Positions 21,804-33,250 of a DNA stretch of 64,000 nt are shown one piece after another. Under the pieces are notes generated by a model. It did no database searches, was not told the origin of the DNA, and saw only the letters and a program-made list of their open reading frames with translations. Position 1 is the first letter of the stretch; each line of letters opens with the position of its first letter. Both the position numbers and the translations under genes were made by a program. Origin of the DNA: Apoderus coryli (Eukaryota; Arthropoda; Insecta; Coleoptera; Attelabidae); assembly GCA_911728435.2 (NCBI GenBank), contig OU452204.1:17422001-17486000 (forward strand), read 5' to 3'.

Positions 21804-24244
21804 CACAACTGTTTGAGGTTTTGACTGTTGTGAAATGGAGCGATTATTATTTGTTCTCTAAAATGGAAAAAACCTTAGTGCGACGAAATTTATGAGAGAT
21901 GAGGAAGAGAAGGGAACAGTTTCGGCGGAAGAAGGCATAAACAAATTACTTGATAGATCTCAGAAGTGTGTTAGCGTATTGAAAAACAAATAAATAATAT
22001 TGGGGTTTTATTTTCTACCCTGTTATTAATTTAAAAATATTTTTTAAGCTGATTTTATGATTAAACAAAGTTGCGCCTCTGGCTCATCCAGAATTTGTCG
22101 GTGGTAAAGTATAGCCAATGAAAAGAACTTTGTTAGCACATTTAACGAAAAAATCCCGTTGCCAATTAAAGTGTGTTCGTGTCTGATTGGACGAACCTGT
22201 AAAAAATTAGGTAATTCTTTTTATTTTTGTTCTCTCTAAATTTGTACGTGTTCTTGTTAAGAATCTTTTCCAAAACAACCAAGAAAAAAGCTGCTGTTGA
22301 AGAAATTTTAATCTTGTTAGTTATTTGCTGGGTTTTTAGTGGAATTTGTTTGAGGGCTCAATTTTTTGTACGTGGATTATTGTCATTCAAAACTTCAAAT
22401 ATGAAGTGCCACAAAATCCGCGACCCTGAAACTGGCGCAAAAATATAGACTGTAAGCAGATTTTATAATTCACACAATGTAGAACTTCAGTATGAATTTG
22501 TCACAAAAATGAGGCGTTTGGCCGGAGTGGGACAATGTTTTCGGTTATTTTGCTTGAGGCGTAATCCTGAAACTGGAAGTTTGGCTAAACATCGTTGTCG
22601 TGACCAGCTTCGTGATTTGGTTTCTAGATAAATACTCGCTCAGTGCTAGAAACAATAAAATTGTGCCTCAAACTTTGTATTATTTATTAAGACGTTTTGT
22701 TCAAATGGAATTTTCGCTGCAAGAAAATTCCTGGGTTGCATCAAGGTGGGGGCGTAGAAACTCCTTACAGGACGTAATTTAGCCACGGCATATTGGTTGT
22801 TTGGTATATTAAAGACAACCAAATTTACAGCTAATTGAGTGACATCCATTTAGGCACAAAATCTTGAAAACTATCTTAAAAACTGAAACTAAGAAGTATT
22901 TATAAATATTGGAGCATGAATCGATTGTTGGAAAGTATTCCTGATATAAGAATAGGTATAGATTGTTCTACGTAATTTTCCAAAAAAAGCCCTCGCTTCA
23001 TATACCATAAAACGTCGCCATATATCAATATTTTCCACCAATATAGACAAACAACTATACCAATCCAACTATAGAAACTACGACGGGCATAGACAGAAAA
23101 ATGTAAATTTACTGTTTCAGTTTATACCTTTTATTGCCGATAAATTGCATGGAACATTTTCCTATAGTGTTCCGTACCTATATCCGTTCTAGGTGAGCCC
23201 AATGTAAACGAGGGTGAATGGTATATGCGTTTGATTGAACTATGGGAGTCAACAGTGACGTGGTTTCATTAATACATTAAATAAAATATTTAAACCAGCA
23301 AACAAAACAGAATGCAACTCGCCCAATTAACAATTAAGGCCCTTATTATTATTTAGGAATAGGAATAGCTTTAAAAGGCCGTGACAAACTTACAGTCAAA
23401 AAAAATATGTTTTGACGTTGTATGTTGTTGGTTTTTTGTGTTGTATGGAGCTCTAGAAGTGTGATGATGCCTGTATAAGGCGAAACATGTAAAGATTAAA
23501 ATTTATAAATAAATATGAGGTTTCGACTGGAAGTTTTTCACTGCATCTAATTCACAAAACTTTCCTCCTACACCTAAGGTCTTAAAATGACGTTTGCGGG
23601 CTCTAAAAACATTGTAAAATTTCCCTATAAGGAAACCTTCATCAATTGATTTAGATACTATTTTTATCTCAAAAATAGGCATTTCATGATAACTTTGAAC
23701 TGTTTTAGTAAATATTAATACAGGCTGTGCAAAATATCACATCAAACATGAAAATAAGAAAACTGTCAATATTCCTAAATAGAAACGCCAATATTTTATA
23801 GTTTTATCTTATTAAGCAATAAAAATAAAGGTAAATTTGCATAAGGTTATATATCTCTAAAATGCACTGCATTTTTGGCGACGAGGATGAGACGACGGCG
23901 TTCCACGAAACGAACACCCAGTCAATTGATGTTTGTTCGTCATCTCCGTTCAAAATTTGCTAAAACCTGACGTTAGTAGGAATATGAAAAAAGAACAGAT
24001 CTTACAAAAACTAACACATGACCAGCTGTACGGCAACAAGATTTTGAAGAGGGTGGTGAGGTTTGGGTAAATAATCCAATTAGCAAAGGAAGCAAACCAG
24101 GCTTAATAGAAACGCAAACTGGGCCATGTTGAAGGTGGTTCAAGAAGAAAAGATCAAATCAGAAAACGCTGTACAAATAAAGTTTCAAATATAGTCAATA
24201 CCCAATACTTCATTTCATTAATGACTAATATTTCTTCCAATGTG
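21804..24244. other. stretch without a recognised gene, one hammerhead-like motif
   Basis: Short frames at 22227-22448, 22509-22631 and 22600-22782 show no family resemblance. A hammerhead-like motif lies at 23461-23486. No other feature is supported. Confidence 0.4.
23461..23486 (+). ncRNA. hammerhead-core-like motif
   Basis: GTGATGA (first base deviates from CTGATGA), one T, a stem GCCT/AGGC with a 5-base loop, GAAAC, then ATGTAAAG and an A-rich AATAAATA tail. The layout is the same as at 3728 and 34325. Confidence 0.35.
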
Positions 24245-24603
24245 CTTCATATCAAAACTAACCTATCGTTGTAAAGCAGATAAAAAATGCTTTAAATTGA
24301 CTCGACCCCTACTGCTATATGAAAATTTGTGTGTCCACCCCTATCACAGAGCTGAAACGATTTCAATTAAAAACTAATGGGTTCATCCTATAGGACTCCC
24401 CCAAATTCATACGGTCAAAATTTAGCTCAATTGGTTAAAGCGTTTAGGCGCTATGGTGGAAGAAAACATCCAGACACACAGACACACAGACAGACAGACT
24501 TCCATCTGGAAATGGTCTTAATAGTCTCAACGAACTTCAAAATGGTTATATTCGTCTTTATCTCTTTTTAGCGCGTTCACAATACTTTCCCTGTGCGGAA
24601 AGT
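24245..24603 (-). repeat. modular repeat, segments A and B
   Basis: On the minus strand it begins ACTTTCCGCACAGGGAAAGT (a short self-complementary end), followed by TGTGAACGCGCTAAAAA, a GTCT/GTGT-rich tract and CCAATTGAGCTAAATTTTG (segment A). Segment B follows, containing GGGGTGGACAC, CAGTAGGGG and CTGCTTTACAACGATAGG. Segment A recurs at 48113-48357 and segment B at 27946-28095, in both cases next to a tRNA-like SINE. The B-to-SINE order there suggests this copy lost the SINE part. Confidence 0.7.
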
Positions 24604-25093
24604 AAAAAAAAAAATAGGAAACTAAACTAAAGAACGTTTGTTGCCTATTGTGGAAATAAAAGAAGCGAAGTTTATGAAACCAATCAACTGCCAGAGACCA
24701 TAAATGCAATTTAAGTTGATGCGACAGTATTTTGTATTTTGACACAGCATATAGGTTGTAAGAAAGAGACCGTCCAAAATGGATGGATGATCTGTGTTAG
24801 ACGAATCTTCTTCTAAAAATTTTCAACTCTGTATCAAGTTCCAGGCCTAAATTTCTTGCCACACTATTAAAAGGCAACGGTCATTATCATTAATTATTAA
24901 AATCATATCGTTGTACTCCGTGCACAGTTCGACGATTCCTACCAAGGGAAATCTGCTTCTTAATCCACCTCTCAGTGTCAAATGAAAATTTGTTTTGGAT
25001 ATCGTCAGCATATTGTCACACCCGGTATATTGTAATAAAAATATTGCATCCGGTCGACCTAGGTATTTTATGCTGATTAATAATTTATAAAAG

Positions 25094-25487
25094 TTCATTA
25101 AAGTTTATAAAAGGTCATGACTCTAACATCGGTACTTATTGTCACTACGGAATAGACAAATTGCTGTCAACAAAAACGGTACGACCGACGCTAAGAATAG
25201 ACAATTTGATTGGTCGATATTTGAAAGTGTGGAAAAAATCAAAGTTTATAAATTTTTACGTAACAGGGAAAAACGGGGTCATCTCTCCATCCTTCGGGTT
25301 CTAGAAGCACGAATCTCCTCCGTTGAGTAGTGTCTTAAAGTTTTACGGTTTGTCAACGCGAGTTTATAGTACTAGTTAAATATTTATAATTTTAAACATT
25401 TTATTTAAACTGAAAAAAAAAAGATCAGCTGTGTCCAGAATAATGATTGTAATGTAATTGTTGATTTTTTGAGACTTGTCCTTTTTT
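25094..25487 (+). repeat. ~400-bp dispersed repeat, uninterrupted copy
   Basis: It shares with 58130-58550 plus 61251-61399 the texts AAAACGGTACGACCGACGCT, GATTGGTCGATATT, CTCCTCCGTTGA and GTGTCTTAAAGTTTTAC, then (past the insertion in the other copy) AAATATTTATAA and AGCTGTGTC. There is no coding potential. It serves as the empty-site reference for the insertion at 58551-61250. Confidence 0.75.
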
Positions 25488-25620
25488 AGCTCTCCATATC
25501 ATATATGTAATATATGTATATATGGAGACTATTAGTTTCATGAAAAAAAATTTTTTTTTAATTTCACCGGAAATACTTCTTTTTGGTCATTTTATACATA
25601 AAAAAGTAGTTTTAAAAAAA

Positions 25621-25640
25621 TGTCTGTCTGTCTGTCTGTA

Positions 25641-25690
<50 letters not shown>
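25621..25690 (+). repeat. (TGTC)n microsatellite
   Basis: About 17 tetranucleotide units with one TGTA interruption. It encodes the spurious CLSVCLSV-type frames seen on both strands. Confidence 0.95.
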
Positions 25691-25691
<1 letters not shown>

Positions 25692-27440
25692 ATCCACGAA
25701 AACGCAAAAACCGCTTAACAGATTTTAACCAAATTTGGTACAAAAATACTATTGGACATGGCAAGGAGCTGATTAGATTTTGGGAAACATTGAGCGTAGG
25801 CAAAGGGTTTAAAAGAGGGTTCAAAAATTAAAAAAATTCATAGTTCTTAAACTTATCCGAAATACTGCATAATTTTTTACGCATTTAATTGAATATAACC
25901 TAAAATATTGAACATAAAATATTAGACCACATTGGCCTTCGAAAATAGTGTAAAATGGGGTAAAAAAGATTTAAAAAAAACGTATTTCTTAAAAATAGCA
26001 GAAATATTAACTAGTTATTGATAGTTTTAATATAATATAACCTATAAAATGTGTCATGAATAACTTACTTTCATAGGCGTTCGTAAATAGTGGAAAAGGG
26101 GTCAAAATATAAAAAATATTTCCTAAACTTACTTATTCGAAATATGGAATAATTTTTCATAGTTGTGATACAATAAAAGCTAGAAAATATTCCATAAAAG
26201 AATTGGTTCACACAGGCGTTCGAAAATAGTTTAAAAAAAGGGTCAAAAACGAAAAAAAAAAACGTTTCCAAAATATACCAGAAAAATTGGCTAACTATAT
26301 ATAGCTTTGATATAAGATAACCTAAAAAATGCAGCATAAAATTTTTATTCACATAGGCGTTCGTAAATAGTAGAAAAAGGGGTAAAATAAAAAAAAATTA
26401 AAATGTAAAAAATTTTATATTTAACTAGATGAATTGGTGTTAAAAATACACGACAAAAATTAATGTACCATAGGCGTCCGTAAAAATTCTATAAAAGGGT
26501 CAGAAAAAATTTGTATCCGTGATAACTCAAAAACCACTTAACGGATTTTAACCACATTTGATACGAAAATACTACAGGCTATTTATAGGTGGTGATTAAC
26601 ATTGAGCGTAGGCAACGGGTTTAAAAGAGGGTTCAAAAATTAAAAAAATTATAGTTCTTAAACTTATCCGAAATATTGAATAATTTTTTATAGTTGTGAT
26701 AGAATATAACCTAAAAAATGTTACATAAAAGAATTAGTTCACACAGGCGTTCGAAAATAGTGTTAAAAAAGGGTCAAAAACGAAAAAAAATGTTTCCCAA
26801 ATATACCAGCAAAATTGGCTAATTATATTTAGCTTTCATATAAGATAACCTAAAAAATGCAGCATAAAATTTTTATTTACATAGGCGTTCGTAAATAGTA
26901 GACAAAGGGGTAAAATAAAAAAAATTAAAATGTAAAATTTTTTATATTTAACTAGTTGAGTTGGTGTTAAAAATACACGACACAAATTAATGTTCCATAG
27001 GCGTCCGTGAAAATTCTATAAACGGGTCAGAAAAAATTTGTATCCGTGATAACTCAAAAACCACTTAACGGATTTTAACCACATTTGGTACGAAAATACT
27101 ACAGGCTATTTATAGATGGTGATTAACATTGAGCGTAGATAATAAGATAACCTAAAAGATGCAGCATAAAATTAATATTTTCATAGGCGTTCGTAAATAG
27201 TAAAAAAAGGGGTAAAATAAAAAAAAAATAAAATGTAAAAAATTTTATATTTAACTAGTTGAATTGGTGTTAAAAATACACGACAAAAATTAATGTTCCA
27301 TAGGCGTCCGTGAAAATTCTATAAAAGAGTCAGGAAAAAATTGTATCCGTGATAACTCAAAAACCATTTAACGGATAACCTACAACATGCAGCATAACAA
27401 TTTTGTTTACATAGGCGTTCGTAAATAGTAGAAAAGGGGG
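25690..27440 (+). repeat. nested tandem repeats inside the HINE-like element
   Basis: A ~115-140 base subunit starting CATAGGCGTTCGTAAATAGT (variants CACAGGCGTTCGAAAATAGT and CATAGGCGTCCGT) occurs about ten times, near 26078, 26212, 26353, 26471, 26742, 26881, 26997, 27181, 27299 and 27410. A larger unit begins TGTATCCGTGATAACTC at 26512, 27039 and 27342, with a diverged version at 25689. Unequal spacing (about 820, 530, 300) suggests deletions by unequal exchange. Confidence 0.85.
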
Positions 27441-27784
27441 CAAAATAAATTTTATAATAAAACTAAAAAAAAATCAATTATTTTGCGTACAAGAATTTGG
27501 CCTAGATCTGAAATATAAAATATCTGCGTATAAATAGTGCCTCCAAAGAGAAGAAAAAGGCACAAAACCCGATACAAAAAAAAATAGCTGATGTCTAAAA
27601 CAAAACAAAAATTTAGATAAATGACAAAAAGGTCATAAAATTATTACTTTTACACTTAAATATGGAGAGCTATTCGTGCCTCGAGGGCAACAGCTAGTTA
27701 TTATTATTTTTGTGTATTATTATTTAAATAATTCTCTAAACTCTATTTCGGGATTAGAGAACAGAATTTTAATAATTTTTATTA

Positions 27785-27945
27785 TTATAATTGTATTATT
27801 TGCATTATTGTCAATACACTGATGTAACAAACTAACTACTTTATTCAAAAATTAGAAAAAAAATAGTGCCAGGGCTGGGATTCGAACCCAGGATCTTCTG
27901 CATATGAACCGCACCTCTATCAATGACGCCACAAACCCTTTATCA
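27785..27945 (-). repeat. tRNA-derived SINE
   Basis: On the minus strand it shows TGGCGTCATTGATAGAGG, close to a pol III A box, and GGTTCGAATCC, a perfect B box (27878-27888), within an 80-base tRNA-like head ending CCAGCCCTGGCA. A tail with CTAATTTTTGAATAAAGTA and AATACAATTATAATAATAA follows. The second copy is at 48358-48515. It is not a functional tRNA gene: the acceptor ends do not pair well and the unit is fused to repeat segment B. Confidence 0.75.
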
Positions 27946-28095
27946 AATAAATTTTAAACGCAATTTTCTCGAGAATATCAAAAGTAACCTATCGCCGTAA
28001 AGCAGTGAGAAAATGATGGTCCCTACTGTTATTTGAAAATTTGGCAGTTGTGTCCACCCCTACTACAGGGCTAAAGCGACTCAAACCAAGCAGGG
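27946..28095 (-). repeat. modular repeat segment B joined to the SINE
   Basis: The minus strand carries GGGGTGGACACAACTG, CAGTAGGGACC and CTGCTTTACGGCGATAGG, matching segment B at 24245-24380. It lies directly 5' of the SINE head. Confidence 0.65.
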
Positions 28096-30523
28096 CTGGA
28101 CCCCAGAAGATCAAATTTAAACTCGAAATTTTAAGACTCGTTTCACCTATCTGGGGACACACTGTATACGTTGTAACAATAAAGTAGATTGTTCCTGTCT
28201 TCAGGAAGATCTAAATTTCTAATTTGAATTGATGTTTGTGTATATCATTAATATAGATATATATTAAACATTAGTGGCCTCAGATGTAAACCCTGAGGCA
28301 TTACTAATGTATTAAAATATAGACTGGAGGTCTCTGAGTTGAGTTTCACTAGATTTAAGTACATTATTTAACAGACTGACTGAATTTAGATAGAGATGCA
28401 ACGCTTATTCGAGATGAACTCCATTGAATTTTGTGGATTTTTGGTTTGTAAAAAATATTAGCTGCTTGCAAAACGTCTCTGCTTCTTCTAGGGATCTACT
28501 GCTCAACTTAAGAGTTCTTGATTAATAATTAAGTAATTAATGATATGCTTCGATAATTTTATTTAGTTATAACTTTCATTTTAAAACTTATTAAGTTATT
28601 CTGGGTGGCAAGTTTTGCAATGGGAGCCTTGTATAATTAATTCATTCCATATATTCCGATACTTTATTGGACGTTTCTAGCACTATAAACAGATAAATTG
28701 AACTCATTTTATAACCTGTAACAAAAATTATTTAAAATTATTGATTGTTGCGTTGCCTATTTGTAAATTACCTATACGTATAAATCATTAGACAAATATG
28801 GTATTATTAAATGAGATCGCAGCATCTGTTACCTATCTACATTAAGAGGTTGTTACGTAATGTTATGGTGTAATCCTTTTGGTTCTGATTTAAATTTTTA
28901 ATATTTTTTGCTCTAATATAGACCAAAAGGTGTCCTCATAGTATTGTAACTTTGAACAAGTATAAGTATACAGCTCTCCATCCGAAAATTCCTTCATTTT
29001 CATTAAAAAAAGCACACTTGAGACGTTGAAGATCTTGCTGTGTGCAACCAGAATCAAAATTCGGGTGATCTCAAGTAGATTTAAACACAATTAATTAGGC
29101 AATTGATAGAAATCCATAAGTATTTCCTTGTAGCTGGCAAACATGCATTCATTAAATTAGAGCCAACATGGTATTATTTCTGGGGCAACTTTTGTGTTAA
29201 TATGTGTTTACAATTGGTCCGGAATCAAACTTAAATTCCTTAACTCAATGCTAGTCTAGGTAATTGGTCGCCTGACAGAATTGCGTAACCATGCTCTAGC
29301 CTAGAAGATTCTTTCCGATGATTTCAGATTTCTGCCATGCATTGTCATGAATCAAAAAAACCTTCGCCGTCGTCTTTCGTTTTGTATTGAAGGTTGTAAT
29401 TATTGAATCGTGGTTGAACTCTGACTGTCTCCATAGGGCCAGAGTAATATTAAAATATACGTTTTACCACTTTTTAACTTGAAGATTTACTTAATAGTTT
29501 TAATTCTCTCCTGAGGATGTAATCAGTCTACTACATACTTCGCTAACTATAATGCACACTTGAATAACAGAACCCCATGGTTTGCTCAATCATTCTTTAT
29601 TTTCTAAATGACCCTCGTGTCTATGGAATATTATTTGGACTTGGTGAAAATTTTCGTTTTTACCCCGTATCGCAGAAACAAAAGAATCTAGATGAATTCT
29701 GTTTGTGGCATTAAAAGTTTCACAAAAAGGGGCACAAGGTCGCAAAAGCTCCATCTTTATTAACATTTGAGATATCCTGCAGTCTCAACCCAAAATAGGC
29801 CACAGTGCACATAATTTTCACTTAGTTTTAGGGATTATAAATGTAGCAGATGTTTATAGTTCCATAAAAATTTTAATACCACAAATAATGAAGAAGCTAC
29901 ATGAGGTTTAATATTAGTTATTTATCAGCGTGAAATTTATTTACGTCGTCGTTCTAGTTAGTTGTTAGACTAGCTTAAGGTAAATTGTGGGAAAATATTC
30001 TGCTTGCAGGAAATCAATTCGTACCTACTTTAGGTAAACACATTTTCTTTAACAAAGTTTTTCTGACATAATGCAATTGCTTTTATATTATATAGACTTT
30101 TATTATTTTCTCTTACGCACATCAAAGGATGTTTTTGTTGTAAGATAAATGAAGCATGAGTTCAATTTATATTAAGTGTTTACTTGGCTTTTAAAATACA
30201 TTCTAGGTGATTCTTTATCCTTTTTTTTACGTTGCCTCTTATAGTTTTGAAAATAAGGAATTGAAATTTGATATTGGGGGTTCGTTTAAGAATTTTGCAG
30301 GTTTTTCTTAACGATTTCAAGATAAATGATTTATTTGTAATAAAATAGTAATTTTTAAAATACACTTATTACATTTTGTAAAGAAAATAACGATTTACAA
30401 AACCCCAAAATGCCATTACTCGAAGTCCTTCAGCCTATAATTATTTATCAATTTAATTTGCTGTTCATGCTTTACTAAATGTTATCGATTTACAATTGTT
30501 AGTTTTGGTGTTGCTTTGTTAAA
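28096..30523. other. stretch without a recognised gene
   Basis: Only a fragment related to the fold-back element is seen (29458-29525, listed separately). Otherwise AT-rich with no supported gene. Confidence 0.4.
29458..29525 (+). repeat. fragment of the fold-back family
   Basis: ACGTTTTACCAC matches the outer arm of the 12852-13100 element, and TTTTAATTCTCTCCTGAGGA matches its centre, including the first part of the hammerhead-like motif. The intervening bases differ and the stem plus GAAAC part is missing. Confidence 0.55.
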
Positions 30524-31060
30524 ATGAAGATTATTTACTCAAAAGAAGAACGTATTGATATGATATTGATCCATGGAGAATGCCATCAAAATTCTTTATT
30601 GGCTTCTCGAGTTTATGCTCAAAGGTTTCCCATACGAAATCATCCAAGACCAGCTGCTTTTCAGAGGCTTTTAAATCAGTTTAAAGAAACTGAAAGTGTT
30701 AGCTATAAGAACTACGTTACAAGAAAACCTGTCACCGAAAATGGAAAAACTATTTTTGCTACAGTTGATTCAGTAATCGAAAATCCTAATATTAGTCAAA
30801 ATCAGATATCCGAAAACACCAATATTAGTCAGGCAAGTATTTCACGAGTGATTAAAAAACACAGAAATTCAGCTTTATGGAAAAGATTGTGACAATATAA
30901 TTGAATTTTGCAAGTGGGTGTTAGATAAAGTGGCAGCAAATGAAGCATTTTCTGATAATGTGTTATTTAGTGACGATTATACATTTCACAACAATAGCCT
31001 CGTAAACAGACACAACGACCATTATTATTCTAACTCGAATCCTCATGAATACAGAATCAT
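30524..31060 (+). pseudogene. IS630/mariner-like transposase with DUF4817-type N-terminus
   Basis: The first frame (30524-30892) reads SKEERIDMILIHGECHQNSL, ASRVYAQRFPIRNHPRPAAF and QRLLNQFKETESV, the DUF4817-type helix-turn-helix region common at the start of insect IS630-like transposases. It continues to ISQNQISENTNISQASISRV, a second helix-turn-helix. After a frameshift near 30890 the next frame reads FCKWVLDKVAANEAF and NVLFSDDYTFHNNSLVNRHN, the first catalytic-Asp block (usually LFSDEATF). The segment between the two and everything after HYYSNSNPHEYR, including the other catalytic residues, is deleted. GGACACCCTGTATA at 31365-31378 may be its right terminus; no matching left terminus was found. 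Confidence 0.8.
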
Positions 31061-31119
31061 CATCTTCTGTGCTTTTTATTATCATCAATGCTGTTTATGC
31101 CTAATTAAGAATAATTCAT

Positions 31120-31956
31120 AATGACTACTACTACTAGAAACATTAAAACATTTATTTAAAAAACACCAAATTGTGTACAAAACAATTATTTGGCTTTTTC
31201 TGCCAAAACGCGCAGACTTAGCTATAGTACACCCTAATACCGTTCGACAGGAAGGTAATTAGGAAGTATATTGCTAGGTAAGTTCAGAAATATGACGTTC
31301 CATTTAAATTAATGAGGTTATAGCAACTTAAAGTTCTTATTTTAGTAGTTTTAATTTTTGGACACCCTGTATAAGACTGCAAGTTTATTGCAATTGGTAT
31401 TTTAAATAAGATCTATTATTACACTTTACGAGTTAATTTCGTCAACATGACTTAAATACTAAGTATTTGTAAGATGAAAATTAAGTTAGATTTTGAGAAA
31501 ATTCAATTTATTTAAAAAATCTTAAGGTTTAGGTATTAAAAACCTTAATGAAACGTACGCTTAATTTGTTCAGAGGATCTAAAAGTGCCATAATATACAG
31601 GGGATTCCATTTAAAAAAACACAACTTTGATACTTTTAGGTTATTTGGGAGACCCTGTATAATATGAAACCAATTTTAAAAAGTAGCCATAATAGATGCC
31701 TACACGTCCAATAAATGAAACTTTTTGAAAGTCACGTAGTTTCGCCAAAATATTCTGCGCCATAAAGGGTGAATAACCCTGTATATCAACACAAGACCAG
31801 AAATTTTATTTTAAGTTCAAACACTTAACTAACTAACACACAACTATGTGTAGATTATAACATTTTTGATATTGACTATGTTAATTAATATTAATTAATT
31901 AAATTCCATGCCTGAAACCCCTATTGTTATGTTTACGTGATGTTGTATATAAAGGT
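31120..31956. other. cluster of CCCTGTATA repeat ends
   Basis: No gene. Three CCCTGTATA texts occur at 31370, 31654 and 31777. The segment 31597-31664 has opposed ends (listed separately). Confidence 0.45.
31597..31664. mobile_element. short MITE-like segment with TACAGGG ends
   Basis: The left end TATACAGGGGATTCC and right end GGGAGACCCTGTATA are imperfect reverse complements about 40 bases apart, enclosing AT-rich text. A short MITE is the simplest reading. Confidence 0.4.
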
Positions 31957-32425
31957 TGTCCCAAAATTAACGCAATATTTGAATAAAATAGAAAACACAG
32001 TTTTTAGTCTTTTGATTGTACGTTTTTTTTTTATTGATTCATACACATCGGGCAAATGGCCTCCACGGCTTTGCATACATATACGCTCATTTGTCGAAGT
32101 TTTCCATGACCATTCTGCATAAATTTGGTTGAATTTCGTTGATGCAGTGTTGAATCCTTTAATGCACGCGAGGTTGTGGCCTTGTTGACATTAGATTTGT
32201 TGATATCCATTCTGCAAACTCTCTTCGCTGTGCATGGTCATTAAGCTTCAGTTTTTGTGTTAATTGAATTTTGTAAGCATGTAGACAGATCTTTAGTGAG
32301 TATACGCTGTAGAGAGATTTTTGCAACTCTTGTGCACGACGGCGAATTGAGGTTCATGGATTGGCACCGACCCTCTCACGCACTGCTTCGATATTGACAT
32401 TTGAACGGCTTGTTTTTGGACAAAT
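31957..32425 (-). pseudogene. IS630/mariner-like transposase relic
   Basis: The minus-strand frame gives TSRSNVNIEAVRERVGANP, a stop, then TSIRRRAQELQKSLYSVYS, HAYKIQLTQKLKLNDHAQRR and EFAEWISTNLM, the N-terminal double helix-turn-helix of a mariner-like transposase. The text then jumps to EIQPNLCRMVMENFDK and an out-of-frame RGGHLPDV-like end, the extreme C-terminus, so the whole catalytic core is deleted. GTTGTCCCAAAATTAACGCA near 31962 looks like its terminal repeat. The relic at 34830-35500 shares the QLTQKLKP helix but is a separate copy. Confidence 0.75.
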
Positions 32426-33059
32426 AATAAAAAATTAAAATCCCTCGTCTGGGCAGCAGATAATATAGTAATTTTAACTTGAAGAAGTAGTCCATTCTCT
32501 CAGTGGAGTGCAATGTATTGAAACAAAGCAAACAAAACGTTTACCTCCACAAATTTATTCATCCAAAAATTAGCCTATGTGGAAAGTAAGAGCTTTCATC
32601 AAAACTTTTCCAAAAACAGTGCCATGACTATATGTCGGAACAAAACGTTAAATATTGGTACGAAGGTGCACTCAATTGCTATATAGAGCATAGAGGTGGA
32701 TTTTATTTAATATATTTATACTTGTCAATATTATAAAAAGAAAAACAAACAAAACACACAAACTTGTCGACTCAGAGACCGCCAATAAAAAGAAAAACTC
32801 AACATAAAATTTTAAAACTAAGAAGAAAATGTCTGTGGTCTCATTAATTACTTCTTTTTTTTTTGAGTTTTTTACTGCAAATTCATATTTTGAGCAGTTA
32901 AAAATATCAACCGTTTCGATCTATGCATAATCGAAAACGACGATGAATTGAAGCTAACTAATTGGTGAAGTAAATCATCAGGCACCGAATAGTTAGCACT
33001 AAACTGGATATTTCTTTGGTGGGATTGCACGCAAATTTTCTTGATCCCACACTTTACCT
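32426..33059. other. stretch without a recognised gene
   Basis: AT-rich; nothing supported. Confidence 0.4.
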
Positions 33060-33250
33060 TTGTTGGGTTGTCTGTCTGTGATAGCCAAGCGGCCATAAAG
33101 GCCCTAAGCTCATCAAGCTCCACATCAAGAACAATGTGGAATTGTCAAATCACACTCTCTAATATCGGGAGAAACAATAATCTGACTCTGGTCGGGATCC
33201 CAGGATGCTCTGGTCTACAGAGGAAGGAAGGGCCTGAAAGAGAATTTGTC
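33060..33250 (+). pseudogene. LINE RNase H scrap
   Basis: Reads VGLSVCDSQAAIKALSSS (the CDSQAA block with the catalytic Asp), then NNLTLVGIPGCSGLQRKEG, the decayed LVWIPGHSGxxGNEEAD block. The histidine of PGH is changed to cysteine. No RT and no zinc tail remain. A LINE of the Jockey/I/LOA type is implied; its 5' and 3' limits are not visible. Confidence 0.7.

Larger units (their letters stand above)
25488..27698 (+). mobile_element. Helentron/HINE-like non-autonomous element
   Basis: The left end AGCTCTCCATAT (25488-25499) is the exact reverse complement of ATATGGAGAGCT at 27660-27671. These are short subterminal inverted repeats. The right end has a hairpin TGCC-TCGAG-GGCA (27677-27689) and finishes CTAGT (27694-27698), the hallmark of Helitron 3' ends. 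A GTCT microsatellite lies just inside the left end, as in Drosophila DINE-1/HINE elements, and long tandem arrays fill the body. No rep/helicase coding is present, so it is non-autonomous. The interpretation is from structure only. Confidence 0.5.

Noticed and set aside
22227..22782. Two short frames with a repeated PETG text (DPETGAKI, NPETGSLAK)
   Set aside because: The shared CCTGAAACTGG text is only about 11 bases, and the frames are short with no known domain.
25522..25831. Frames with repeated CLSVCLSV and QTDRQTDR text
   Set aside because: Translations of the TGTC microsatellite, not proteins.
26078..27430. Regularly spaced repeats considered as a CRISPR array
   Set aside because: The repeats are 115-140 bases with no unique spacers of constant size, in eukaryotic AT-rich DNA. 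They are ordinary tandem repeats.
27870..27940. Possible functional tRNA gene
   Set aside because: The B box is perfect, but the acceptor and anticodon stems do not pair convincingly, and a diverged second copy with the same tail exists at 48358. It is a SINE.
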